64,000 bases of DNA from Rhyacophila brunnea. Lineage: Eukaryota; Arthropoda; Insecta; Trichoptera; Rhyacophilidae. The stretch spans positions 682,001-746,000 of the forward strand of contig JAGYXB010000456.1 in assembly GCA_022495005.1 (NCBI GenBank), in the 5' to 3' direction. Every line of letters begins with the position of its first letter. Within the stretch, counting starts at the first letter, position 1. The translations under genes and the position numbers were made by a program. Of the stretch, positions 1 to 11,285 are shown one piece after another. The notes under the pieces are model-generated. The model made no database searches. It was not told the origin of the DNA and saw nothing but the letters and a program-made list of their open reading frames with translations.

Positions 1-3
1 AGT

Positions 4-216
4 CGAAATCACACCGATCGAATATTGTTAACAATAGTACATTATTAGTAACTTAGGGTGTCGATGAATTAAACAAAAGACAATTTATTGTCATTGTGGA
101 GATATCATATTAGAGAGGGGAGTTACAGATCCATAATATACAGAACATCCTTATAAAGCACAAATAAATTATAAGTATGACTGATTTTAGAGGGCATGTC
201 AAACTTCAAATTATTG
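4..216 (+). repeat. Fragment of TIR repeat A, left end
   Basis: Positions 4-35 are the near-perfect reverse complement of 50586-50617 (one difference in 32). Positions 155-210 match 50495-50550 in the same orientation. One copy therefore shows a left end and the other an inverted right end around a shared core, as expected for a terminal-inverted-repeat DNA element. The copy is cut by the window edge. There is no coding sequence. Confidence 0.6.
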
Positions 217-820
217 TAATTACTCCATAACATGATATCGAGACTTACCAACTTTTGGTAGTACTTAAACCCACTCTAGTTTTAAATGCATGTGAAGTTT
301 ATAAAAAAATAATAAATATCATGGTTAATATTATTATATATGTGTCAAAATATACTGATCAATTGTCAATTTCATCAAAAAGTAATTTTCAGCAATCCAA
401 TTGACTTCTAGATAATAAATTCCATGTAAACCCTCGCTAATCATTGAACCAACTAAACCAAAACTGCTGTGGTCTATGGTTTATTGGCAATATTGGATAG
501 TATACGTTCGCGCTCTCGTGAAACTGAACTGAAATTTTAATGATATGTATGTAAAATCCAAAATGCGTGTGGTCTGAATTATTTTGTTAAATAGACATAG
601 TTTCGTCACCTTATTTCTAACTTGTAATAAAATGATAATAATGAGTTGTGATTTATATCAATATCGAAGATAGAATTCAAATTAGGAAAGCATTAACTTA
701 ATCTATAATATAATAAAATTTTGCGATGCCTACTGAAGCGAGACAAAACGCATGAAATTTGAAAGTATTTTTTCTCAGTTATTTAGTTATTAACTCAATG
801 AAATTAATAAACTATTTTAT
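217..820. other. AT-rich non-coding stretch
   Basis: No coding frame, RNA gene or recognised repeat seen. Confidence 0.5.
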
Positions 821-821
821 T

Positions 822-1265
822 AATTCACAATATTTAAAAAAAAATACATTCTTTTATTAAACATACATAAATTGAAAACACTTCTAGGAAAAATATAACA
901 ACTAGAAAATGTTTTTTGAAAAATAGTTTATTAAATTATTAGCAAGTGCAAGTACGTTATAACACATTTTTAGAGTAATCCTGACACTGTTTAGTAATGA
1001 AGGTAATAATAATACTTTGTTTTAAAATAAAAAAATCCGATTATCAATAAGTAACACAATTTAGAAAGCGCTTCAGAGAGTGTTGTAAAAACCTTTAGTA
1101 AACTTCATCGCAATTAGATGGGATACTATATCTTAGTGGTCAGAGCATATGAGCGTAAATCCCGGGGGAGAGGCAGGTTCGAACTTGCTGGATGTCGTAT
1201 ATTTCTCAAACTGTTTTATATTTTTAGGAAATGTTTTCAAAATGTATATATTCAATTAAATTACT
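822..1265 (+). repeat. tRNA-foldback repeat, copy 1
   Basis: Positions 830-935 are the inverted version of an arm that elsewhere follows a tRNA-like module. Positions 1117-1198 hold that module: A-box-like TAGTGGTCAGAG and B-box-like GGTTCGAAC, followed by a T-rich flank. The same plan recurs at 8105-8620, 40960-41500, 51861-52380 and 53224-53710. The pol III boxes suggest SINE ancestry. It is not a functional tRNA gene, because the stems are degraded. Confidence 0.6.
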
Positions 1266-1385
1266 TCCACAATCTATGTAATATATTACATCAGATTAAC
1301 AGTTCTCTATTATTATAGCCGTTGCCATTGCGGTGATGAGCAGGTATTAAAAGGCCAATAGTTAAAATTTGTCGTTATTAGTATA

Positions 1386-1600
1386 TCACCTAGTAGCATA
1401 GTGGACAATGCACGGACGGGGCGTAAACGTACCTATTCCGACCGGGTGTCTTACTTTTTTCAAAACGATTTTTTCTATTGGTTATAATATATTTTCTCAG
1501 AAGTGTTTTCAAAATTATGTATGTAGAATATTCTCAATTGATCGGTTGGAAGATTCGAAGATAGAGGCTGGATCAAAATTGAAATTATAATTCAAACTGT
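1386..1600 (+). repeat. tRNA-foldback repeat, second module
   Basis: A degraded tRNA-like head (1386-1455, with GTAGCATAGTGGACAATGC) is followed by the family's downstream arm with TTCTATTGGTTATAATATA, as at 8531-8570. No B-box survives. Confidence 0.5.
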
Positions 1601-2148
1601 TACAAAAGTTACTTGTGCTCTTAAACTATGAACGTATCATAGAATTGGAGTAGCACGTCCCACCAAACGCCTTAATTAGCCCAAAGTTTGTTTACAGCTG
1701 ACACCGCTGGTCGCTGCAGCGTCGCACGTAACATCAACTACTAACTACCATCGACCAACTACTAACTCCTACTTTCAACTACAAACTAAGTAGTGAACGG
1801 CTCCAACTTATGCTAATTACTAATATTTTATTACGGACAAATTAGATGCATCAGCTACCCTAAGTTACCACGTTATAATTTTATCGGTACCATAAATACA
1901 TTACTTAATAGCGATGTCCTTTAGGATGATTTACAAAGTTATTTAATAATTTTAGACACAGTTTAGTTGATTAAATATTTGGATGTAGTCAATGTGATGA
2001 GGAGATGAGTTGTATGAATTTGTAGATATTTTTCTGGGACCTTTTCAAGTTATGTATTCTCAGTTATGTTCTGATGTTACATGAAAAAATTAAGCCCTAG
2101 TATACTACAATAACTTATCAAAACACGCTTTTTCTCTACCACGTATTA
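1601..2148. other. Non-coding stretch with CAACTAC-like repeats
   Basis: Positions 1732-1790 hold loosely repeated CAACTACTAACT-like units. No gene or RNA is recognised elsewhere in this stretch. Confidence 0.4.
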
Positions 2149-2157
2149 CGTTTTTAC

Positions 2158-2529
2158 CGTATCCGGAAATTTGTACGTAAACAGTTCACCGCAGGACACT
2201 TATTCGTGCGCCGCAGTACGTGAATCATGAGTTCGTGTAACATTTAATCAAATGACGAGTTCTTCGTTGAACATTTCACCGTGGAGTATATTTGTACATA
2301 TGCTACAACATGTGGCGAATTTTATGAGATGTCTTTACTAGGTGAGGTTAGGTTAGGGTTAATCTAATTGGAACTGTACTATTGCAAACTATCGCCGCAT
2401 TTTGTAAGATACGTACAAATGTATTCCACGGTGAATTGATAAAATGTTATACGAACTCATGTTTCACGTACTGCGGCGCACGGATAAGTGTCCCACGATG
2501 AACTCCATACGTATAACTTACATGTAACC
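2158..2529 (+). mobile_element. Non-autonomous TIR element, CCGG family, 9-bp TSD, copy 1
   Basis: The left end starts CGTATCCGGAAATTTGTACG and the right end closes as an imperfect inverted repeat of about 85 bp. The flanks CGTTTTTAC (2149-2157) and CGTCTTTAC (2530-2538) match at 8 of 9 positions, a likely 9-bp target duplication. The middle carries a short GGTTA array (2344-2360). Related copies lie at 19508-20146, 30859-31454 and 54433-54867. There is no transposase. A 9-bp TSD fits Mutator- or Merlin-like elements, but the superfamily is inferred. Confidence 0.7.
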
Positions 2530-2935
2530 CGTCTTTACACGCATTGTGCGAGCTTATACCGTAGCGTAACGAAAGTTAGAATGCCTCCAAAGTTATGGTA
2601 GGTGCGGGCCAGGAGTAACTTCATAAGACCATAATTATTATAAAAAAATGTCCGTACAAACGACGTAGAGAGCAGAAAGTGAGACCGTATCTTTTGTTTG
2701 TCCATATAAACTTAAAAATGACCACAATTTTTGATTACATTCACCATTTTCTTCTCTCATTCGTCTCATTTCTCACAGTACATCGTTAAGTTATTCTATT
2801 TTAGTTTACTATTTTCTACAAAATCTACCGTTCAGATGAGTCTATGAATCGCCTAGAGTCATAACTCACACTTTGCAATTTTGTCATTTTTGAGTTAAAT
2901 ATACCAAGTGATACTAAAGGCATTAATATATATAA
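2530..2935. other. Non-coding stretch
   Basis: AT-rich; no gene or repeat recognised. Confidence 0.4.
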
Positions 2936-2939
2936 AGAA

Positions 2940-3355
2940 ATAACTGCAAGATAAAAAGAACTTTTTATATACAACATTTTTAAATTATTTTCTGTTGAAT
3001 CATATAAAATTGACTTGACTAGCTAAAACGATCAAAAAAAATTGTACGTGATAGAAATAATACTGAAATGTCATATTGATTTCTATAGTAACGCAAGTAT
3101 ATATTAATAATTTAGTTGCTAGGACCCCAGCCCCAGCAACCAATAATGGTGTCGAAATAACTTTTCATACAAAACAGAATTAACTGAAAATGAATTCAAT
3201 TCTACTTGCATTGTCATCGTGTTCTGATATATTCTAAAAGTTTCAAATGTCTAGCTAGTCGGGAAGTTAGTTAAAAATCGATTACTAGATTTGTATCGGA
3301 CAAAGAACCACCGGACAAATAAGAATACGAGCTAAGAAAAACGCTGTAAAATAGT
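2940..3355 (+). repeat. Unclassified interspersed repeat D, copy 1
   Basis: It starts with a GATAAAAAGAACTTTTTATA block and ends near AAAAACGCTGTAAAATAG. It contains the conserved string GTCTAGCTAGTCGGGAAGT. Copies lie at 14199-14680 (minus), 20985-21415 and 43541-44005. The ends TACAACGTTTTT and AAAAACGTTGTA of the better copies are inverted, so a TIR origin is possible. Non-coding. Confidence 0.6.
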
Positions 3356-4561
3356 TGGGTATCAAAGGTCACTTTAAACCATGTGAAAATCGTTGATAAA
3401 GTTGACTGCTGGTGTAATAACTAACAATTTCAATGAATAATGTAAGTTTTTAACATTTTTTGTAACCAATTAGGGAGTTCTATTTATCATAGTGTGCTGT
3501 GTGTTTGCAGCCTTAGCAGTATTATATATATATGTAAAGTAAATAATGTAAATCAACTTACTCACTCATTTATATGCAAGGACGTTTTCCTAATTACAAA
3601 AAAACAGTGATCTGGGGTTTTTTTGCGATTTATTCAAAACTCGATTTTGTAATAGTTATGTGAGTTATAACTCTAGGTAACTCATTTAATGTGCACACAC
3701 AATAGGAAAGTTAGACAGTACGTTGCTACTAACATGTTGTGGTATAAAAGTTTTTATACGTGTACATCTTTAGTGAGAATATTTCTAACCACTTTTCTTG
3801 AAATTAACTGTTGATTTAATGATTATAGAGTAAATTAAATAAATGCAACTAATTATTATAATCAAATGTAAATCAAATCGTCATCACACATTTCAGTTTT
3901 ATAGCATTACACAAGACTTACAACTTCCCAAGTGCGCGTTAAATAATAACATGGTACGTTTTATACCATTATTATTAGACATAACGACTCAGCCGTATGT
4001 GGCAAACATGCTTACTTAGGGCGACGGCAGCGTCGCTATAACGGCATCCGTTAAGACGCCCGCGCCGACGGCGTCCTTATAACGACACCCGCTCTAGCCT
4101 AAGTGCACCCCGTGATCGTTCCAGCTGTCCAAACGAGTTCGAAGGGCAGACTTTATGATTTCAATAATAACCGAGAAGCAAAGTGGCTCCATAAAGCCTT
4201 AATTACGGAAGATTACAACACTGCTTGTTTTAATTATTGATGCAGAAATTTTGTGGAAGAACGGTTAGTTTGAAAGCTGCCATTAAAAACTTTCGCTTCA
4301 AAATTTACTACTAGTTTTAAATTATAACTTTTCGTGAAGTTTTAAAACATGAAAACTTTAACATTTTTTACATAACTACTAGTAGCAAAAATTACCCAAA
4401 AGTATGTTATATTATCATTAAATTTATCGTTTAGCATAGTTTTGAAACTAAGTTTTTCAATATAGGTTATTGAAAACAATATAGTAGAACCAAGTGACTT
4501 TGAAATTAGTTTTTGACGAATCGATACAACCTACTAAAAGTAATCTTTGGCTGTATCCATA
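3356..4561. other. Non-coding stretch with a CpG-rich patch
   Basis: Mostly AT-rich and unassigned. Positions 4018-4125 are unusually GC- and CpG-rich for this window and contain two loosely similar units ending in CGCTATAACGGCATC and CCTTATAACGACACC. No reading frame explains the patch. Confidence 0.4.
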
Positions 4562-5867
4562 TACGAGGGTGGGTCAATAAGTCCTTAGAAAAGCCGACAG
4601 GTGGCGCGACTAGTACTGTAAGCGGTTTGTTTTCATGCAGCGGCACTACCGATTCAGTATGCTGCGAAGTTTCAATCAGATTGGTCGGGTTGTTGTGTGT
4701 TTCTCGTACATTTAAAAAAAAAATTTGCTTGTGGAAAATGGAAAAATGGAAAATGGAGAAAATTGAGTTTAGAGCTGTTATTAAACATTTTAATATAAAA
4801 GGGTTAACAGCAAAGGAAATAAAAAATGAGTTGGATTTAGTTCACGGCATATCTGCTCCTTCACTTGCAACTATTTATAACTGGTTAAATGAATTTAAAC
4901 GTGGTCGTACATCAACAAAGGATGAACCACGCTCAGGACGTCCTGTAGAGGTGACTACACCAGAAATGATCAATAAAATCCACGATATGGTGTTAAGTGA
5001 CCGAAGATTAAAGTTGAGTGAGATAATTGAGGTTACAGGGATCTCAAAGGTAGCGTCATTTCTATTTTACATGACAAATTGGGCATGAAAAATATTTCTG
5101 CAAGATGGGTGCCGCGTTTGCTCACAGTCGACAATAAACGCAATAGGGTGGTGGCCTCTAAAGCCCTGTTGTCGCTCATGCAACGCAATCCGGATGAATT
5201 TTTTCGTCGCTTTGTGACTGTAGATGAAACATGGATACACCACTATACTCCCGAGACGAAAGAACAGTCAAAGCAGTGGATTGCGAAAGGCGAACCATGT
5301 CCAAAGAAGGCGAAAACCGTAAAATCAGCTGGTAAGGTTATGGCTACTGTATTTTGGGATGCACGTGGAATTATTTTCGTTGACAATTTGGAAAAAGGAA
5401 AAACAATAACAGGGGATTATTATGCATCTTTATTGGACCAGCTAAAAAACAAATTGAAGAAAAACGGCCTCATTTAAACAGGAAAAAAATCCTCTTTCAT
5501 CAGGACAATGCCCGTGTTCACACATGTTTACGATCAATGGCTAAAATTGAAGAATTGAAGTTCGAATTGGTCGACCACCCACCGTATTCGCCAGATTTAG
5601 CCCCCAGTGACTTTTTCCTTTTCCCAAACTTAAAAAAATGGCTAAGTGGACAACGTTTTTTTTCAAATGAAGAAGTCATCGATCGGACAAATGCTTATTT
5701 TGAGGACCTTCCGAAAACTTATTTTTCTGACGGTTTAAAAAAAATTGAGAAACGTCTAACCAAGTGTATTGAGCTCCAAGGAGATTATGTTGAGAAATAA
5801 AAAAAAAATACAAAAATAAATACTGTTTTAATGCTTTTTTCTAAGGAATTATTGACCCACCCTCGTA
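4562..5867 (+). mobile_element. Mariner element (irritans-like), full length but decayed
   Basis: The ends 4562-4592 and 5837-5867 are 31-bp inverted repeats with one mismatch, starting TACGAGGGTGGGTCAATAA. A TA dinucleotide lies at each border, as expected for the Tc1/mariner TA target. The total of about 1.3 kb is the usual mariner size. The single internal gene is frameshifted twice. The intact TIRs mean it could still be mobilised in trans, if a matching transposase existed. Confidence 0.93.
4738..5800 (+). pseudogene. Mariner transposase pseudogene
   Basis: The family cuts and pastes the element at TA sites. An N-terminal DNA-binding part (4738-5060) includes a helix-turn-helix region and an RSGRP hook-like linker. 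The catalytic domain follows in other frames: VTVDETW with the first Asp codon at 5223, FHQDN with the second at 5504-5506, and YSPDLAPSDFF with the third at 5609. Exactly 34 residues separate the second and third Asp, the DD34D signature of mariners; the block around the third Asp suggests the irritans subfamily. Frame breaks occur near 5050-5080 and near 5463, the latter giving a stop at 5475. About 345 codons in total is normal for the family. The start is the first Met after the 5' UTR-like part. Inactive as it stands. Confidence 0.92.
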
Positions 5868-5913
5868 TTAAAAATATGTATTAGCCAAGGCTAAGACTAT
5901 GTGAAAAGACTAA

Positions 5914-6100
5914 GTGAAAGTGAAACAAAAACAAACGACAAACTTAATACATTTGGCCGTGAGGGCATGTACCAGGGACCAACTTACCACTGCAACTTTT
6001 ATGGTACCATCTTTGGAAAGTCGACGTTCTATATCTGATCAATATTTTCTTTTTAAAATTATCAATGGTTTTGTTGACTCGCCAAACTTACTCGAAAGGG
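5914..6100 (+). pseudogene. Jockey/CR1-type LINE reverse transcriptase, C-terminal fragment
   Basis: The frame contains SLESRRSISDQYFLFKIING followed by FVDSPNLL. This is the block found downstream of the RT domain in Jockey/CR1-type LINEs (R.x.LYKIL.G.ID.P.LL). The same block occurs at 25745-25860. It breaks off where the piggyBac-like repeat begins. A dead 5'- and 3'-truncated copy. Confidence 0.65.
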
Positions 6101-6639
6101 TAAGCTTAGCCACTGGGAAATGCCAATAGAAATGGCGTATTTCAAAAAAATACTACCTTATTCTTAGGTCAATAATTATTATAAAGCAAACATTATTCGT
6201 AAAATGTTTATCACATTTGAATGATCAAAAACATAGCTTATATTCAATATCTTTAGAATTATCTTACAATGTATTAACCGTGCCCATTTTTGAATAATAA
6301 AATGCCTAATTCTTGTCAAATTTGGGATCAAAAAGACTATAAAATATATTTTTTTATCGTAAATATGTCACTATATAATGTGAACATTAATTTTACTAAT
6401 GGTTTTGTAAATTCGTTTAAAAATTAATAAATCTAGAGCGAGAGGCTTAAAAGAATTCTATGTTATGTAATAAAAATACTTTACGCAGTCATAAAATGTT
6501 TAAAACAAATATAAAGGATAATAAGGCTTCAAAATTATGTAAATAGATTATCTACAACGTTCAAGGAATGTCCAGGGTTATGCTCTGAAAATACAATAAA
6601 AGCTCAATTTTGACCTACGCTGAGTATGTGGGCCGTTAA
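6100..6639 (+). mobile_element. piggyBac-like MITE, copy 1 (left end missing)
   Basis: Nearly collinear with 44760-45347 and 60472-61062. Its right end, ATGTGGGCCG, is followed by TTAA (6636-6639), the piggyBac target sequence. The left end is lost at the junction with the LINE fragment. Non-coding. Confidence 0.65.
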
Positions 6640-7187
6640 GTAGTAGGTACACAAATCATACACCATTTAGAATATACCAACTAAAATTAGTTTTCGAATT
6701 CATTATTTTGAATATTTTATAGTACTTACTGTATTTTCATTTCGTTAAAATATCTAGCTTGCTCTGAGTCATCAAAAATTTATTCAGTCTCCTATGTAGC
6801 ACCAATATCGTTGTCCCTAGTTTGGAGTCCATTCGTATACCATGTGCGTTAGTTTGCATGCTAATCTGTTCATTATTTTCAGTCGAATAAGAGCAATGGA
6901 GGAATTTCTGGATGCATTGTATTCCCAGTTTGGCGAATAACCCGATTAACTTATGAGTAAGTACAAGGTAGAGTACGAATATTAGGAGCTATGTTTGTTC
7001 AAAAGTTGTTTCAAATAGTTTTACTATAAATTCGATCTATAGTAGCAATGTGGCTCACGTATTATAGTATGAAGTTGCTTGAACAAACATATTGCATTGT
7101 TTTCACAATATCAAATAATATAAGTCATAATAAACGTTTCAAAATCATCATCATCACCCCAGATCGAGCAATAGCATTCATTTAAGG
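6640..7187. other. Non-coding stretch
   Basis: No gene or repeat recognised. Positions 7180-7187 (ATTTAAGG) are the left target duplication of the following hAT element. Confidence 0.4.
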
Positions 7188-7938
7188 CAGGGGGGGGGGG
7201 CAAACTGCGGCCCGCTATTATTAATTGTACTTCTGATTACGAATAACTCTCTTATAATTTTTTTAAAAAATATTGACAATAGATTAAAATTTGAAGAATT
7301 TGTTGTTTCGTAAATGTATTATCTCAGTACGTCTTCTTTGCGTCTCGTCTCACACTATGTAACCACTATTTTCTACGTTGAACATCGATTGGGAATGAAT
7401 GGAAAGAAACTTCGGATTGTAATCTCACTCTGGATGTAGATATTGTATGTATATCAATAGATATCGATAGTGTACTGACAGAGCTACAACTTGAGATTAT
7501 TGATCTACAGTGTGACACTGATTTAAGAGAATTGCATCGTCGTGAAGAAATCTCCAAATTTTACAATGCCTTTCATTCAGACTAATTCGACCAACTTAAA
7601 GATTATGCAAGAAAAATGTTCGTTATTTTTGGATCAACCTATTTATGTGAACAAGCATTTTTAATCATGAACCTTAATAAAAATTATTTACGATCAAACA
7701 TCTCCGATGCCCATTTAGAAGCAGTTTTGAGAATATCAACTACAAAATTAACACCTGAATTTAAAAAAATGTTCAAAAATGTACAACAGTTTCATTCTTC
7801 TCATTCATTTTTTGTAATGTTTATTTTTCGTGATAATAAATAGTGTATACCAATCTAAAAATGGTATTTTACTTGCGGCCCGCCGCTCATTTTGAATTCT
7901 TGAATTTGGCCCTCCATCCAAAAAGTTTGCCCCCTCTG
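7188..7938 (+). mobile_element. hAT element with 8-bp TSD, internally deleted
   Basis: The left end is CAGGGGGGGGGGCAAACTGC; the right end reads, inverted, CAGAGGGGGCAAACT. The flanks are a perfect 8-bp duplication ATTTAAGG (7180-7187 and 7939-7946), diagnostic for hAT insertion. At 751 bp it is far shorter than an autonomous hAT and keeps only the C-terminal end of the transposase. A subterminal GCGGCCCGC block is shared by both ends. Confidence 0.93.
7418..7843 (+). pseudogene. hAT transposase C-terminal remnant (GTF2IRD2-like)
   Basis: The reading frame contains LQLEIIDLQCD, then one in-frame stop (TAA, 7583-7585), then MFVIFGSTYLCEQAF and LRSNISDAHLEAVLRISTT. This is the hAT dimerisation region near the transposase C-terminus, of the type also kept in the vertebrate GTF2IRD2 fusion gene. 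The stop and the missing N-terminal and catalytic parts make it non-functional. It lies between the element's own terminal repeats, so it belongs to that element. The final TAG at 7841-7843 fits the natural C-terminus. Confidence 0.8.
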
Positions 7939-8104
7939 ATTTAAGGGGTCACCATTTTTGTAATTCTTCAACTACTAAGTTTTTTTTTTCCATGACGTGG
8001 ATCCATAAATTGATTGACAGAGAGAACTGTTCATAATAGTTGTTTTATTACATGCACTTGTAATTTAGCTATCTATGTAAATTTAATACCTATTTAATAT
8101 AATT

Positions 8105-8620
8105 AACTATTTCTTTTATTCAACGAATAATTCACAAGATTTAAGAATGTACCATTCTGATTATTGAATTTACATAATTATGAAAAACACTTTCTGAGAA
8201 AATATATTATAACCATTAAAAAAAACTTTTTGATAAAAGTAAGCCACCCCGGCAGTAGCATAGAGGTAAATGCGACGGACAGGGCGTAAACCCAGGATTT
8301 GCAGGGTTAATTGAAGTAATAGGTATACTTTGATTTATTAAAACAAAAACCGATTGCCAAAGTAGCTTGTTTTAGAAGAATGCTGATGAGTAGGTAGTAA
8401 AAAGGCCAATAGTTAAAAATTATCGCAATTAGTATGTCACTGCGTAGCATAGAGGCAAATGCGACGGAAGGGGTGTAAACCCAGGAGATGCAGGGTTCGA
8501 TTCCCTGCCGGGGTGGGGTGGTTTACTTTTTTCAAAAAGATTTTTTCTATTGGTTATAATATATTTTCTCAGAAAGTGATTTTCAAAATTATGTATGTTA
8601 CCTATTTAATAGTTTTACGT
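8105..8620 (+). repeat. tRNA-foldback repeat, copies with inverted flanks
   Basis: The left flank 8160-8250 is the inverted version of the right flank 8505-8600 (AGAAAATATATTATAACC against GGTTATAATATATTTTCT). Two tRNA-like modules lie between, both on the plus strand (8252-8310 and 8437-8513). The second is well kept, with TAGCATAGAGGCAAATGC and the B-box GGTTCGATTCC. The arrangement suggests a foldback element that was rearranged. Confidence 0.65.
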
Positions 8621-9385
8621 CATTCTCGGACAAATAGAGTATGCGTGGGACAACTATTTGATTTAGAGATTATTTATTGTCAACGCATGATTGAAAGGTT
8701 TGATATTGACTGACTAATATGATGTTTGAATGACGAGTACGTAATAATTATCGTCTGAGCTCGTTAGTTATAGTATATGTATCACTATGGATCCACTGCT
8801 GTATTAATACCTCGTCTATCTCCCTCTACTCTTCTCCGTCCTTAGTTCTTCACTGCCACGTTTTCGTTTGTTCTGTGTATAGCCTTATACATATATTTGG
8901 AGCTCCGGGGCTGGGCCCCCTATCTCCTTCGTCTCAGTTGTAAGTGTTGACTTTTGTAGGCTTTGGTTTGGTACGAGTTTATATAATTACATACATAAAC
9001 AGGTACAAGTTTATATAATTACATATACAAACAATACAGTTTTCTTCATCCTGGCCGTGATGTAACCCAGATTCAGGTCACATCACTGGTCAGGTGGTTT
9101 CCGGTGAGATCGCTGCTGTGACATTGATAGCCCGATTGTCTCCCCCGAGCAGTATTTTATCTTTTATACTTATGTCCCTGAGATGAATAGAATTATGTGT
9201 ATTTATATTTTTTAATACTAGGGAGGAAGGTTCCCTCCGCTTGTACTTGCGTCAGGCGGCGGGGTGCCCTTCATCTTTTATTATCCTCGGGAGAGGGTCG
9301 GGTATCAATGTCTCTCCTTGTTGCGCTGAAAAAAAATTGGTTAGTCGCTCGGATGATGGAAGTCTGTGGTATGGATGTGAAGGAA
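8621..9385. other. Stretch with a short tandem duplication; no gene
   Basis: Positions 8971-9035 contain a direct duplication of about 32 bp (GGTAC[G/A]AGTTTATATAATTAC). Positions 9050-9385 are GC-richer and run straight into an antisense LINE tail, so they may be its 3' UTR. No host gene seen. Confidence 0.45.
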
Positions 9386-9735
9386 CTATGGTGGTTGCTT
9401 GTTTATCGTCATTGTCTTCGACCTCCTATAGACGTAGTCTGTGTCGCTTCCATTTTCGATCAATAAATTTTGAATAGTCGCGTTGGGATGGCTTATCATG
9501 GACTTGCAGAATTTCTTCGACAGTTTCATGATATGTTCGTGGATGGTTTCTATTTTAAGGTCTTTGTGGAGTGTAGTATTGCGTACAAACACGATGCGTT
9601 TGTGATTTGTCTCAATGTCTTGTCTTGTATGGTCTGAAAGACTTTAATGTGTCTAGTGTTTGAGTATGCCCATATGGGGCTTGCCTAAGTGATTGTTGGT
9701 CTGGTGATTGCTGAATAGAAGTTTTGCTCGATTTC
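9386..9735 (-). pseudogene. Jockey-clade LINE reverse transcriptase, C-terminal fragment
   Basis: Read on the minus strand, one frame gives RPTIT, ASPIWAYSNTRHIK and TIQDKTLRQITNA; after a frameshift near 9590 comes FVRNTTLHKDLKIETIHEHI followed by SHPNATIQNLL. This order (RP..TYASP.W, then QNK.LR.I, then VRN..LH.DL.I.T) is the region after the RT domain of Jockey-type non-LTR retrotransposons. A stop and a frameshift show it is dead. Confidence 0.8.
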
Positions 9736-10172
9736 ACTGCCACGTACATCCACCGAAATTTATAAGTTTGTCCATCTAACGGGTTTTAGGGCATCCCTGA
9801 GAACGTTTAGTGCCATTGTACGACGATATTTATCCAGCGATTGTCCGCTCACTGAGCGACATCTCCAGTCCATTGCCACTGCATCTACTTAGCAACGTAT
9901 ATCACATCGCGTACTCGTGTCTGCGTCCATATCCATTGGTTTATTTTGTGATATTTATGGGTTATGCCCAACATGCACCTTTAAATATCAAGTTGCACTA
10001 CTCTTAATATTTAGATTTCTCTCACATTACGAGTTCATGTTTCACACGCATTCTTGATCATTAGTAGCATACATTGGAAGAATAAGATACAATATGAGGT
10101 CAGTTTTAAACATACTATTCAGGCGCCCAAATGCACTCCATACCAGTTTGGCCACGCCTTTATGCAATTTAC
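9736..10172 (-). pseudogene. RTE-type LINE 3' fragment, antisense
   Basis: The sequence aligns by eye with the better RTE copy at 39950-40390 in the same (minus) orientation, including CTGCCACGTACATCC, CCCAACATGCACC and GTTCATGTTTCACACGCAT. Stops and indels are frequent. It abuts the Jockey fragment, so the two insertions probably overlapped. Confidence 0.75.
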
Positions 10173-10299
10173 CCGTTTATGATTAAAGCAAAATATTCCT
10201 TATAACTACTTTTCACCTGAAGAAAGTGCGCGACAGTATGAAGTTAGCTGCGAATCAGTCAGCTGTATACACACGCAAGTTAGGTGGTAGAATTGTTCC

Positions 10300-11285
10300 G
10301 TTGCCTAGGCAACGAATTTATTATTGTCGGTCATTTGCAATTCCTTATGTAAACAAACGATTAAACGTCAGAGTGACAATTGTCAATTTAAAAATAAAAA
10401 CAACGATAAATAATTAATTATATAATTTAGTTAAAATGTATAGAAATAAACCAACGGCGCTTTAATAAGCGTCCCATTTTCTTGTGTGTGTAGTTTAACA
10501 AAATAATTAAGAGCTTGTTTTGTTATGCCAAAGAAGTATAATTTCTAACGCGCGTACATTAGTAAACGCACCGATTTTTTTTTAATATCTGCATACCATA
10601 AACAATAGTTATGGTTTATTTGAATAATATTAAAACACAATAATATTATCGTCCGCTTTCGCTCGTTGCCGCGAATAACTCCAAATAATAACAATAGACA
10701 TTGGAAGTTTAAACTACAAATAACACACATAATTTACAAAGGGAATGGCACAATTTGTCGAATATTACAAAGTAAATGAAATTTGTGCGGCAATCGGGCG
10801 GATGCACGAGCCAAATTTATACCGACACATAAAATGATTTCAATGAGCAATAAAAACTACCTAAATACAAAGGCGGCACAAATAACTAAATCACACATTA
10901 AATATCGATAGCCTAATGTCAATATCCCGTAAGTGAATTTTTACAAATTGTCCAGGAAGATAAAAAAAAATCAGTGCGTGTACTTATGTACGGGCGTTAG
11001 AAGTTATACTTCTTTGGCATAACAAAACAAAAACAAAACTTGTGATAACCTAGATTCTTCGACTAGCTCTTAATTATCTTGTTAAATTACACACTCAAGG
11101 AAAACGGCCGCTTATTGGAGCGCCGTTAGTTTATTTCTATACACTTCAACTTACATTACTAAATTATATAATTATTTCTCATTGTTTTTATTTTTAAAGT
11201 AACAACTGTCCCTCTGACGTTTAATCGTTTTTTTACGTAAGGAATTGCAAATCGCCGATAGTAATTAATTCGTTGCCTAGGCAAC
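10300..11285. mobile_element. Long-inverted-repeat element bounded by a 14-bp palindrome
   Basis: Positions 10300-10585 and 10970-11285 are inverted repeats of about 300 bp, with landmarks GCCAAAGAAGTATA and TTGGCAT inverted, and AAACGTCAGAGTGAC on both sides. Each outer end is the self-complementary GTTGCCTAGGCAAC. About 385 bp of unrelated sequence lies between the arms. A single arm recurs at 55995-56215. No coding frame or clear target duplication was found, so the class is unknown. Confidence 0.75.

Noticed and set aside
9197..9477. Two overlapping plus-strand frames of 78-89 codons
   Set aside because: They lie antisense to the Jockey LINE tail and show no domain.
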